DNA of 64,000 nt from NCBI GenBank assembly GCA_036571765.1, contig BROE01000006.1, forward strand, positions 15,980,868 to 16,044,867, in the 5' to 3' direction. Source of the DNA: Plecoglossus altivelis (taxonomy: Eukaryota; Chordata; Actinopteri; Osmeriformes; Plecoglossidae). Each line of letters starts with the position of its first letter. Position 1 is the first letter of the stretch. The notes under the pieces were generated by a model. The model saw only the letters and a program-made list of their open reading frames with translations, ran no database searches and was not told the origin of the DNA. Positions 9,360 through 20,968 of the stretch are shown here, one piece after another. The position numbers and the translations under genes are program-made.

Positions 9360-9650
9360 CGTTAAAGAGATCATTTCAGTTTTGAAGAACTTGAACCGTG
9401 GAATTTTGCTGACTGGCAGACTTCCTCTGTTAGGGGTTTCTTTTCAACTATCATTCAAATGGGAATCACTGGATTGGGCATGTTAATTGTTGTGCTGATT
9501 GTAGTTTGTACTTATAAATTGTGTACTCTGTGCTGTGCACAATTCTGTGCAGCATGCTTTCGGAAGGCTGTCAGTAAGATTATGGTAACCCAAATCAAGC
9601 CTCAGACAAAAGCAAGCAAGAGTGATGATTACTGCATTGCCTGGGAATGA
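9360..9650 (+). pseudogene. endogenous retrovirus env: transmembrane subunit C-terminus
   Basis: A frame ending at the TGA at 9,648-9,650 shows a WQ-TSS-rich pre-membrane stretch. A hydrophobic membrane segment follows (LGMLIVVLIVVCTYKLCTL, from about 9,474). After it come a Cys-rich juxtamembrane part and a charged cytoplasmic tail of about 30 residues ending in DDYCIAWE. This is the classic layout of a retroviral Env transmembrane tail. An aataaa signal follows at about 9,703. The ectodomain, cleavage site and fusion peptide are not readable. It is the right-hand remnant of the provirus that contains the pol pieces at 3,602-6,360, on the same strand and in the expected order. Confidence 0.7.
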
Positions 9651-10112
9651 CTGACATGTCTGATATGTAATCTCAAGTCCCAAGTGACTACTTTTCCAGT
9701 GCAATAAAGATAGCCATTTCCCTCCGTCTATTTTCCAACTGATGTCTGTCCTGAACCACAGATCAGTCAACAATAATAGATAATGATTACTTCATTACCT
9801 TTATACTGTCTGAAATTATCTGAATTTAATCAATGGTGTTAGATCCAGGAGAAAAATGTCCAAGAGATAAATATGCTTGTGTTTCTTGTATCATTGATAA
9901 ACTGTCATTATTCTGTTTGCTCATGATGTGAATCACTCTGTGATAGTTCTCTGTATGGTCCAACTTGGAAATGCTCGTGACACTAGCATAAAATAGTGGT
10001 CACAATATTCCCGAAGTGTATAATGCCATACAATTTTAAACGAGTTTAGACCACTACTAGACTGCAGTCAATAGAGCATACCATGCCATGTCTGGAGAGG
10101 GCTAAGGTAGAT
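9651..10112. other. non-coding stretch, possible 3' LTR remnant
   Basis: A polyadenylation-type aataaa lies at about 9,703. The position directly after env would be that of the 3' untranslated region and LTR, but there is no second LTR in the window to compare with, so I cannot define one. Confidence 0.25.
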
Positions 10113-10280
10113 CCCCGACTACAAACCCCCAGGCCCCGTACTCGATTAACAACTATCGCCTGGCCAGCGACCTGAACGAGTTCTACTATCGCTTCAAAAG
10201 ACAATTGGACTGTCCTGACCCACACCTGCTCAACCCAGAGGCCCCCTCTCCACTGGGACAACTGTTTCCATTCAGGAGTA
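10113..10280 (+). pseudogene. LINE linker fragment (CR1/L2/Rex1-like)
   Basis: One frame reads NNYRLASDLNEFYYRF followed by a Cys-Pro-Asp-Pro segment and EAPSPLGQLFPF. This resembles the linker between endonuclease and reverse transcriptase in fish LINEs, where a LADxLNxFFxRF motif is typical. The piece is short and truncated on both sides. Confidence 0.4.
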
Positions 10281-11420
10281 ACAATTAAGACTCTTGGCCC
10301 TATTTATAAATCAGAGATGAAAGTGTCAAGTGTGAAATGCAAGAGGTATTTTGTAGACGGGACTCAGGCACAGTAGCTATTATAAATTACTCTTGTGTCT
10401 GGTGCAAAGCTATAAAGGGTTGGTCTGAAGTAGCTACATTAGTCATAGGTGTGATGAACCAATCAGAGTGTCAGCTCACATTCCCCGTAAGAGCAGGAGC
10501 GCTTGTTCCATTGCGGATTGCTAATATAGCGAAGGATTTGTACGGCGACCGTAGGAGCAGTTCACAGACGGAGACCGATGTACTCGTCAGGGCAGCGAAA
10601 GTCAGAGAAGTTTTATTGTATGTGGTCGGTAGAAATGCAGTTACCTTGATTACAGTTTTTGCTTATTGCTTAAACACTAAAACCAAATGCTTGAACCAAG
10701 GCCTCAATTTTTGCATCGTTTTGCAGCATACATTAAGCACAATGTAACCATTGCTTAGACATTGTCAACTTTGCACATTGTTTGCATTTAAGTGACAGAC
10801 TTATTGTGAAACATTACACACGTTGTCTTACATTAGACACTTCATTGAAAAACAAAATTACCTGTTATCATTGGAAAACTCTCATGGCAATGCAAATGCA
10901 AAACTCACATGGCAGTTGTAGGCACTTACATACACACCAAAAAACACTTGCACGAGGACTAGTGTGGAGCTGTGTATCATGTGATCATGGCCTGTCCATG
11001 AGGGAGGCTGGGCAAAGACTCCACCCTAACCTTAATTGCTGCACAGTACAGTACACACACAAAACAGGTGTGTTTTTTCCCTAATTGCAATGTCCAGTAT
11101 TTATTTTTACATTTGTTTTGATGCTCAATTGGATGATTTGTGATTCTATTTTTTATTTTATTTCTGTAATTTACAATGTGCTTTTCTAGATGGTTTTGTG
11201 GCAAGAATTTCATTTTTTTAAAAGAGCATTACGTTTTGACTGCTGTGTTTCATTCTGGCACATATGTGAGTTGTTACAGTAATTTCTAAGTGTTAAGTCT
11301 AATGGGCTTGTTTGTTGAGTTTTATCATAATGAGTCGAATTTAGCAAAAAGTGAATAAGCAAAAGGCAAAAACTGTAATTCAGGTAAACGTGTATGGTAG
11401 ATTTACGCAAACCTTTCTTC
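10281..11420. other. unassigned stretch
   Basis: There is a 136-codon plus-strand frame at 10,337-10,747, without recognisable motifs and in ordinary AT-rich sequence. The part around 10,281-10,560 has a higher CpG count than its surroundings and may be a dispersed repeat I do not recognise. The remainder is AT-rich with nothing notable. Confidence 0.25.
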
Positions 11421-11710
11421 AGGGGGAAGTTGTGGCCTGATGGTTAGGGAGTTGGGCTTGTAACCTAAAAGTTGCTGATTCAATTCTCGCACCAGCAGGG
11501 ATTGAAGGTGCCTTTGACTGAGGTGCCTTGAGCAAGGCACCAAATGTGCCTTGAGCAAGGCACCAAATCCCCAATTGCTCCCTGGGCATTGGAGCAATGG
11601 CTGCCCACTGCTTAGGGTGTATGTTCACTGTGTGTGCATGCAGTTGTTCACTACACACTGCTTGACAATACATCACAACTGTCACAGACACCACAAAGGT
11701 TTTTTTCATT
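11421..11710 (+). mobile_element. tRNA-derived SINE
   Basis: The head ggggaagttgtggcctgatggttagggagttgggcttgtaacc carries an A-box-like tggcctgatggttaggga. It is followed by a B-box-like gctgattcaattctcgc, the internal RNA polymerase III promoter of a tRNA-derived SINE. The body contains the family's ttgagcaaggcacc and tggctgcccactgctt stretches. A 23-bp segment is tandemly duplicated (about 11,521-11,568). The 3' boundary is vague and no target-site duplication is evident. The B box has drifted from GGTTCGANTCC, so the copy is probably silent. Confidence 0.75.
11521..11568 (+). repeat. tandem duplication of a hairpin-forming segment in the SINE
   Basis: gtgccttgagcaaggcaccaaat occurs twice in a row. 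Each unit can fold as ggtgcctt/aaggcacc around a gagc loop. Related fish SINEs normally have one copy. Confidence 0.8.
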
Positions 11711-13360
11711 TGGTAATATTTTTCCTTGTAATTATTTTAGCAAAAATGGGAACTGCTGCGCCTGTGTTGACGAGAGAAGAAAAGTGCATGCGCGTTGTGC
11801 AAAAGCTACATTATGGCCAAGCCTGCGCCCTTAAAATACCATTTCACTAACATGCCGCTTCTAACCACCTTTTTCTTAGTCTGTAGCAGAATCGTTTTCT
11901 TTAGGGGTGTCACATCAATGGAAAAAAACTTGTCACTTTCAGTGTGACATATAAAGAGGCATGTATGAACAACTCTGTGATCAAAAACTTTTAATGTGAT
12001 GTCAGGGCTTCATAGGGGTCTTCATAGGGGTCTTCAGTAACATGACCTTGTCATGGTCGGGTTGACTAAATAAGTTGACAAGTTCAGTGACAATTTTATC
12101 ATGTTCTACAAGATAAATAATGTGTGGATGAAGAAATTGATTGCAGTCTACTAAAATGGATACTTGTAAAATGATGCCCTGGGTGTTAATCCACAGTGCT
12201 TTTGTGGCTTTTCTTTTAATATATAATTTTTTTAAATTAAGGACAGCATGCTTGAGACATTCACACCACAGGACATTTTTTAGTTATGGCTCAAATATTT
12301 CCAAAAATAATAGCCACGCAGTTTTTAGAACCACAGGTCACACAGGAATAAAACAAAACTATGCAACTGTGCATTAGGACCATTCTTGGTAAAACAAGCT
12401 ATTGGATCCAGAGGAGGAGGTAAGTGTGTTGAGAAAAAGATGCAGAGTAATTTGACAATAATACAAAGTTAGAGAAGACAACACTAAGATTAGAATTGTC
12501 ATGATCATAGATTCTCCTTGACAAATCACATCAACCTCAGTCTAGGGGTCTATCAGATGACCCCTGTTCAGTTACAATTGACCATTGTGATTACAGTTCC
12601 CACTCTCATTCATAGAATTCTAATAACTTGTTTTATTATTAACCAGCCACTGATTCTTGTTCGATTGACAACGTAAAGGCACATAGTTCATTTCTGCTCC
12701 CACAATAGAATCTGTTTTAATATCTTATTTGTTATTAATTAATGCATATGTTTCTGCTGCTTTACTAAAGATACATTGAAATGTGAAATTAGTACTTATA
12801 ATGCCATACCCATTAAAATGACTTGAAATTGAATCCATTCTGCTTGATGTGCTTATGAAATGCCAAGTTGTGCCCTAAGCCATCATGCTACAATGCAATA
12901 CCTCCCAGTGTTGATTTGGAAGCCTGAGCACCTCAGTGTATGAAAATAGCATGACGTCAAATTAATCCAGGCCAGAATTTGCTCAATTAAGTATGGTTTC
13001 AGGCAATGGTAGTTCAAGGTCCTGCCACAAATCTACAGCAGAGGCCTTGGGCTGGGAGGACACAGTGCAGCATATGGCCTCTAAGTTGCAAAGTAAAAGT
13101 ACGATCATACAGACACAGCAAAGTCAGACTGTACACTTACTTCGAGAGATATGTTGGTGTACATTTATAAAAAAAAATGCATATGGACATGAAACTGTTT
13201 TAGGCAGTGTCTATGCTTTTACCATGAATGGTCCACTGCCAGGTTGAGTTTGACTCCATGTTTGGTCATGTGTCTCTCAGGGTTTAGAATGCATATACCC
13301 AACCACAAATTGTAAATGTTGCATCACAGTTGACAGATTAACTTTTCCCCAAGAAGGGAC
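11711..13360. other. AT-rich non-coding stretch
   Basis: No gene or known repeat is recognised. A short tandem duplication (ggtcttcatagg unit, about 12,006-12,034) and simple AT-rich patches are the only structure seen. Confidence 0.4.
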
Positions 13361-13617
13361 CTACACCAGGGCTTGTGGTTCCATCATGTAGTTACAAGGC
13401 ACTCCCTCTTCTGGCTTGAAGACTAATAATGGATCCTCGCCGTGACCCCACAAAGTCTTCTGGAAATCTTCTGCATGGCAGTCAGGTGTGGTAACCAGAA
13501 TCAGAAATACTGTGAGCGTTCCACAGTCTCTGACCTTGATGCAGTTCAAAGGAGGGGGATTTACTGGGACTCTGGTGGGGTAACTGTAAACAGAGCCTTG
13601 GCTGGTGTCCAGCAGGA
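13361..13617 (-). other. candidate exon (minus strand), unidentified
   Basis: On the minus strand a pyrimidine-rich tract followed by ctctttcattcag ends at 13,618, a good splice acceptor. An open frame follows, beginning LLDTSQGSVYSYPTRVPV and remaining open to a stop near 13,361. A weak donor (aag/gtcaga) would end the exon at 13,535. Composition and frame look mildly protein-like, but I recognise no family. Chance cannot be excluded. Confidence 0.25.
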
Positions 13618-16600
13618 CTGAATGAAAGAGACAGGGAGCGGGGAGGAGAAAAGAGAAAGAGGAACAAAGAAAATAGATCAAAAGAAATGACCAATAATCC
13701 TCTCTTTCACTCGATCTCTTCTCCTTTTCAACCTGTACATTCAGCACAGTGGAATAATAACTTACCAAGACATGCTTGTCATGATCAATGACACACTGTT
13801 TATATGTTGAGGTATCATAACACCAAAAGGAACTCTATGTTCTAACTAAGATATGATCTTATGACAGAAAGATAAAATAACTTCAGGAACCATCTACTTA
13901 GCTGAATTGCTTATTGGCAGATGTGACAATCTATTGTCACAGATGGATTTAGGCTGACCATAAGTCAACTACTTTATGACACCCTGAGACAGACCAAGTC
14001 GTAATAGTAATTTGAAGGTTTATATTTGAGCTAAAACTCATATTTTATGAGACATAAAACCATGACTAAAAACTATTTAGCAAGTGGTTTGATTATTTTT
14101 CCAGTTTAAGTAAAAAGCCAAGTCACGTTTCCATTGTAGAAAGATTGTATACAACTATTAGCAAGCCGTCCTCCTTTGTACATCCTACAGCATGTACAAA
14201 TTTAAATGAAAAACAGAAAAGCATGGTCTTTAAAAAAAAGGGTTTTGTTTTAATGACACAGCTGAATGCTATAAATGTTCCACAGGCCTAAACTAGTTAT
14301 TTGAAAAACACAGTGACTTACTATTAAATTATTTCAAGGAGAACAATATTTCAAATAATTTGAATTGCAATTTAAATAGCAATTGACGTTATTGCAATTA
14401 ATCAATTGTACTGATTCTACTGAAACTACTTTTGCTTATTTTGACTCATTCAAACATATTAATGAACTCAATGGACACAATCTTTCACTTGTATTGTTGG
14501 TACAAACTCAACTGTTGATTCTTAATGAATTAATATATGATCTCAAACCCTTATTCATGGTCCATTAGTCATATGCTGTAGACACACATATATAATGAAC
14601 TGTGATACTGTATCTGTTTGTAACACTGTGCAGTGATTCTCCGTTTCATTTTATTTTACACGTTTGTTCTTTTGTCTCTTAGGGTGTAGATACCCAACCA
14701 CAAAATGTTGTCGCTGTGCATGAAAAGCTAAAGACTAAAATGCATCCTACTGGAGGTGGAAGAAAAACAAAATCTTCGAAAGAGCTTTAGGGCTCAATGG
14801 CGAGTAAACACCTTCTCACGGCTGGCTGGTCATTGCATCCTCAGCAGGCCAATGGGTAAAGACAACGCACCCAAGTGTGGCTGGATGGCTAAAGAAAGAG
14901 GCAGAGGAAGGTGGGGATGGTGCTAGTGTGTTTATGGGGATGGGAGGGGTGATGGAGGATGTCCCTTGAACCTATTAATAGCTCTCTGACAAAGCTCCTC
15001 CGGGGGGAGATGTCACACTCCACTGGGCTCCCCCTGAGAGACGATCCTTTGAGTAGCTCTTCAGACAAGGGCATTCATTTCGAGTAGGGAGAGAGTGACA
15101 GAGAAAGAAGAAGAAGAAGAAGGGTGAGCAATAGATGTAGATGAAGAAGAAACAAAAGGGGTGAGATTAGTAGAGAGGAAGGATGAACATAGGAAAGGAG
15201 ATGTTTCTGTTTGGTTACTCCATGTTTTTTGTCTGGTTTTGGGGATGCAAGCATGCAACCCTATCTCCTTTAATGGTGATGTGAAAATGAATGAAAGAAA
15301 TAGTTGTTCTTTTACTTTCACTAACTTCTTTGTAAATTGGAGAAGCACATTGTAAATGTTGCTGGTTACTCAGCAACGCCTCAAGGCATTGCATTGTGGG
15401 CTTACAGAGATAGCATGGTGCTTTATGGGTAGTGTGGGCTGGCCAAAAAACAAAAACAATTTGTGCTAACATCATCATTTATGCAATGGCTTTGAAGTCA
15501 AGAAACACAGTGTCTGATATCTGAGTAAATGAAAAACATTTTATTATTATGCAGCCTTGTCCACAAACATTCCAGCCTGATTAGACCCACTGCTCCTACG
15601 ATGTGAACTGCTGTGCCTGAGATATATAAAATTACATTACAAAAAATCTGTAAGATCTTGTAGTTGCCCATCATGAAAAAAGGGAGCACTTTAAGACTGC
15701 TCTTCATTCAAATCCAACAGCAAATAAACAAGAAGATAGAGAAGAAAAAGGAGAAACGGTTACAAAGTTATCACACAAAGTCAAGGAAATATGTAAAACA
15801 TTTTAGTTTATTTATTCTTGTCCTTCAAAAGTAGGGGTGTTGCATTCACCTGTCATGTTACAAGTTTGTTATCAGCGGCATGCAGCCAACTCTCCTCTCC
15901 ACCACGCTCAGCCAGCAGCAAACTCACTGTAGAACTGGAACTTTCTCAGAGAATTCCAGCAGTTCCTCAATACTCTCTAACTTTCACTGATAGCAGTTGA
16001 TGAAAATAATAGTTTGGATTGAAACTGTTTCAGCTAAATGTCAGCCAAGGGCATGTGTTAGTATTGAAACCCACACTAATAATCAGAGACTCTTTCACGC
16101 ACTGGAATCAGATTTGTTTGTTTATTATTAATTACCTTATTGTAGAGTGTCATTCTTTGAATAGCATGTAAAGTCTCAGAATAAAACATAATTTTTGATT
16201 AATTAAACGTTGATCTAATCAAATCCATGTAAAACACATACTTCTCAAAAAATAAGATGTTGTTTTGGTTTATTATGATGAAACTGTCAAACCTATATTG
16301 ATACATCTCTTTAAAGTTGACTAAATATACAGTAGTAGTAGTAGTAATCTTTTCACAGAAAATGGAACAGCGTTTATCAACTTGCAGAGATGCATGTGAT
16401 GGAGATCGAGAAAAGTAAGGATAGAGAAAGTGAGAGAAGACGGGTTCAATATGAACATCTCTGAGAGAAGCACAGTAATGTACTTAGTGGGGCCCAGCAG
16501 ATTGCACAATAAACCAGAGCAGAGTGGACGTAACCTTTATCTGTGTGATAATGAACTGGTGACTGGCTGAACTCCACCATGTGGGCCCTGAAGTGCCATC

Positions 16601-19600
16601 ATAAATACGTCTGGACAAACCTCTTCTCTCATTACGAGCCCATAAGAGTTTACAACAGACCATGCTGCCTGACTACAACCTCGAATGACAACACTGCCAG
16701 ACAAAGGTGCTAATCAAAAATAAAGATCAGGCTCAACTGTTTATTGATCGTTTAATGCTTTATAATTACAAATCCAATACCCGTTTTATAAACAAAGTTA
16801 TAGGACGTTACAGTTATGTGCTGACCGTTGCCCACCCGCCCGATTGTGATGAGGCAGCGTTCTGCCATGCTAATCCCTCTTGCTATGGTCTCTCTGGACA
16901 TTAATTAGATGTGAAAAGAACAGTTCAAAGCTGCATTTCCTTCTATGGTATGGATATTTATCGGGTGAGGCATAGGCCTTACAGACCCAACGACTTGCTC
17001 CTGCTCCTGGCCATCTGTCCCGGGTGTCCCGCCTGTCTACTCACATGAAGCCCTGGGATTCAACAATAGGGGGCAATCAAAAAGCACAGCTATGGCCTGA
17101 GAGTCACACACACACGCTCTCGAGCTCACACACGCACACACAAGTGGTCACTCACTTTTTATTTCTTACTACCTAGACACAAACGCACATGTATAGGACC
17201 ATATACAAACAATTGCTGGGGCTCTTGCTCACAAACACACACGAGAGTGGGGCCAGTGCCAGATGGCGATGATGAAAACGGCCCTTGGTGAAACTAGGTA
17301 TGATCATAATTCCACTTGTTCTTTTCCATCTAGACATGAATCAGGATCTACCATAGTGTGGCTCACGTCTACAGCTTCTGAATGGTAGGGTTAAAGCACT
17401 AAACATGATGCAATAAAAACATCAATTCTGCCTGAGGGAAATGGATAGTGTCGCTTGAACATCTTTGGATGTTGTATGTTTGAACAGTGTACCCCAACAT
17501 AATCCTCTATGGTTGGTGTTGAAGTAATCCTATACTTTGTCTGTTCATGTTTATGAGACATGCTTTTAAGAAAACCGATGCATATGTTTGAATTCATTTT
17601 ATTTTTGCTTTCCACTTACCTGAAACACAGATTGATCTGAGGAAGATACATGTTCACATCTAGCTAATGAGAACTGAAAAAGTGCCCGGCCTTGATGAAT
17701 TGACACTGGTGTAATATGATTCCTGCAACATTAATAAGCTTCAGTCCTGCTGGGTGTAAGTGTTTGATCACTTTCCAAGGAGAATTCGTTTGAATAAAAA
17801 AACAAATATATCTTTTTTCCTTGCATTTATTTTCTACAAAGCAGGGGTTAGATCAGAAAATGAACATTTTGGCCCATGAGGTTTACAAAATGGCAACTTG
17901 CCAACTTTTCTTTCTAGGAAAATTATGTAGTGCATGGCCTTGAGTTTATAGAGAAGTAGGTTAAATGTTCTAAAATCCCCTCTGGTTATGGCGGTCAGCC
18001 ATAAGATTGAATGTTAATGTAAGTGGAATAATATAAAACAAAAGATGTATGGAGATTAATACCAGATTTCCAGACATGTTGCTACTGGTGTGTCTAAATT
18101 GATGGAAATTGCTCACCTACCCACTCTAACTAACACTGCAAATAGAGCTGTTTTTTGTATCAGGATGCAAGATCAGCATGTAATTATCCACCCAGACATT
18201 GTATAATGATAGACATTGACTTCAGCTGAACCTACCCTTCCAACCCTCCAAATCTGGTTCCATGTTGAAGAGTCAGGGGTGTTGTATGCACGGCACAATG
18301 TTATGGAGATCAATATAAAACTACCTCATTAGCTTGCACTGACTAGCTTTTTGGTAGTGTTGGATCATGGCCTCTGTCTGATTTTCATGCTCGAACTTGA
18401 CAGCTTGTAATCATATGATCTACTAATGGAACCTAATGTGTTTTAACTGTGACCTCAGCCACCATTATTGTCATGGTCTCTCTCAGCGCTCTGTGTAGAT
18501 GTCATCGACCATTATGTTGCTGTTGCCGATGATAGCCAGTTTTAGGTGGGGTCATGAGTTCCATTTGTTTAGATACTAAACAACCAGCTTCTCCTTTCCT
18601 GATAAATCAGACGTGACACAACTAGTAAAAGCTGTTCAGGAGATTCACAGGATTTTTCCCATCCAGTATTATTAAATCACACATTACTTCAAGGACAGGA
18701 AGGAAGGCTCTCTTACCACATAGGGATGGGAAATTTACCTTTTTCTCTGCCGCCTGCTGCTCAAACCAGGTCCATTGCTAGCTGTGGGTGAGTCCCCATA
18801 CTGTGGCATTAAATCAATCCTCTCTCAGAGGTTCTAGTGGGCATGCTCAGATGGTACTGAGTGTCTGGGCCAGCTCCCAGACAAGTCCAGCAAGACAGAG
18901 AGCCCACAACAGCTCATTCTCCGCCAAGCATTTTGAATTTCTATCAGCAGACGGACAGGAGTTCTGGCTTGGACTTTGCTGAGCTGAAAGAAAGTTATTT
19001 CTTTAACATCGGAGACCATAAATGGCTCATCTATTTCAACCTGGCTCATCTTTTTCAACCTGGCTGCAAGAGACCTCTGATGGCTTTGAAAAGATGAACT
19101 TATCGTGTAATGTAACCATAATTGAGGGCATTTCCACACATTTTCAAGTACACCCATTAAGTACAATGGTCCAAAACTATTGGTGATTGATATACCTTTT
19201 CTTATAAGGGGCCTGATTCCTTCAAGCAACTGGAGCACATGGATGAGTGAGAGGCAGAATCATTAATCTGGTATGGCGCTTCCATATGTTAAAAAGTTAT
19301 CATACTAACACTGGAAATGAATTCTGCAAGTGTGAGGAAAGAATCTAGAAGCGAGAAGCTAGAAGCTCTGAGAGATGATTGATTTAATGTCACTGGAGTG
19401 GAGCCTGACACATCATCACTACAATGTGTCTGCATTCAATTTGTAGACACCCCAAGGTCATGACGTGCTCCCAAACACACAGACAGAGCAAGGGCCTAAT
19501 TGAGATCTTTAAGCCTGGAGGTTTGAGCACAAGACACGTATATGATTCTGTGTTATTGCTGGTCAATACAGTTAATCCAGCATGAAATTATATTTTGTTC

Positions 19601-20925
19601 CAATTGAAAAAAGAGCTGGCTTGTTGCTTTGAAAATGTTCATGGCATCAAAATGTGTAGGTTTAATAGATAATACTTGCTTTTGGCAGAGACTGGGTTTA
19701 CTTTATTTCACAGCTGTCAAAAGGTATTATGTGTTGCTCCATCACTGAGCCAGAGAGGTAAACATGAATAGTTAAATGTAATCTTGCATGTTGGGCACAA
19801 ATGTTTAGTTTGCACATGTAAACTTTCCAAACACAGAGAAAGTGGTTGGTTTCCAATAAAAAGTAAAAAATATAAATAAATAAAATTGCTGTAAACTTTC
19901 AAATACATTTTTATTGCCAGCCTTATGTAGTCCAAGAAGATCCTAGCTGCGGTAGGCTGTGCCACTCACAGGCTGGACTACTTTAAGAAGAGTACTGACC
20001 TTGGGCTCACTAAGAAGTGTCAGAAGGTACAGCGTGCGAAGAGAATGATGTGTCTTTGTGTCAAACTCTTGCCTGTTGAAGCCTCTAACCCCCCAGGTAC
20101 AAAGGTGAGTCCATTATCCCTCCCAACCCAACATCTTATAAAACACTGCATTCGCTACGATGCACAGCTTCTGAGGATGACAGCTACTGCACTACTAAAG
20201 AGATATTTCTAATCTCTAACAACTGCAAGGCCAGTCACACAAGCACACCTAAGCAGAGCCCAGTGATAGATGACCAAGGTCCCCTCATGTCTGGTACACA
20301 AGCTGTAAGGTGCCTAGGTACATGAACAGTTGGGTCCTCTTTTCCATCTATCATAGCAAGTAATGCTTTGCTGTGAAATAGGAAAAGGCAACAATAACAT
20401 TATTATTAACAGCAATTGGAAATTTAACTTGTTATTTCTTCTTTTTGGTCTCCTTTTTGTTTACTTGTTTTCCGGTACACTAAAATAATTTTGAAATAAA
20501 ATGCAGTCCTTGTTTGCTACCTTTCATTCATGAAATGGTATTTGAGGATGGAGTCTTGAATGTTACTATGGAATAAATGCAGCCATGGTAACACTGCACA
20601 CTTAAGACGTTTCCAGTTACTTTCTGAAACAATGTAAAAAGAAAATATACCATGTTTTCAACAATGCAAGGCAGAGTTGAGGCTTTGTGGCTTTTTTCAA
20701 CTACTCAGCCATATTTACGACTATAAGGTAGTATTTTGGGGGGTGAAAGATGATGGAGGGAGGATGGAGGGGAAGAATGTTCATAATAAACATGTCTACC
20801 TGAGCAGGGTTCCCAATCCTATTAATGCATCGTGATTAGGTGGCCGCTTAGCTGGGCTTAGCCTGCTTTAGAGCAAACTAATCCTTCCTTCAGAAGATCA
20901 TACTTTTAATTACACAGTGGTGCCG
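13618..20925. other. long non-coding stretch
   Basis: AT-rich, low-CpG sequence without recognisable genes or domains. Minor features are a (GAA)n-like patch at 15,105-15,121, a (GTA)5 run at 16,331-16,347 and CA-rich sequence at 17,108-17,145. A short phrase, atacccaaccacaaa, occurs twice (about 13,298 and 14,691). Confidence 0.5.
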
Positions 20926-20936
20926 TAACCCCCCCC

Positions 20937-20964
<28 letters not shown>
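20926..20964 (+). repeat. (C)n-(CA)n microsatellite
   Basis: A run of C followed by about 13 CA units. No function is inferred. Confidence 0.95.

Positions 20965-20968
<4 letters not shown>

Noticed and set aside
10337..10747. 136-codon plus-strand frame
   Set aside because: No recognisable family; kept only as part of an unassigned stretch.
11421..11500. A functional tRNA gene
   Set aside because: The boxes sit at the head of a SINE body, the B box has drifted, and no tRNA cloverleaf closes.
18834..19238. 134-codon minus-strand frame
   Set aside because: No motif, no start context or splice signals; consistent with chance in AT-balanced DNA.
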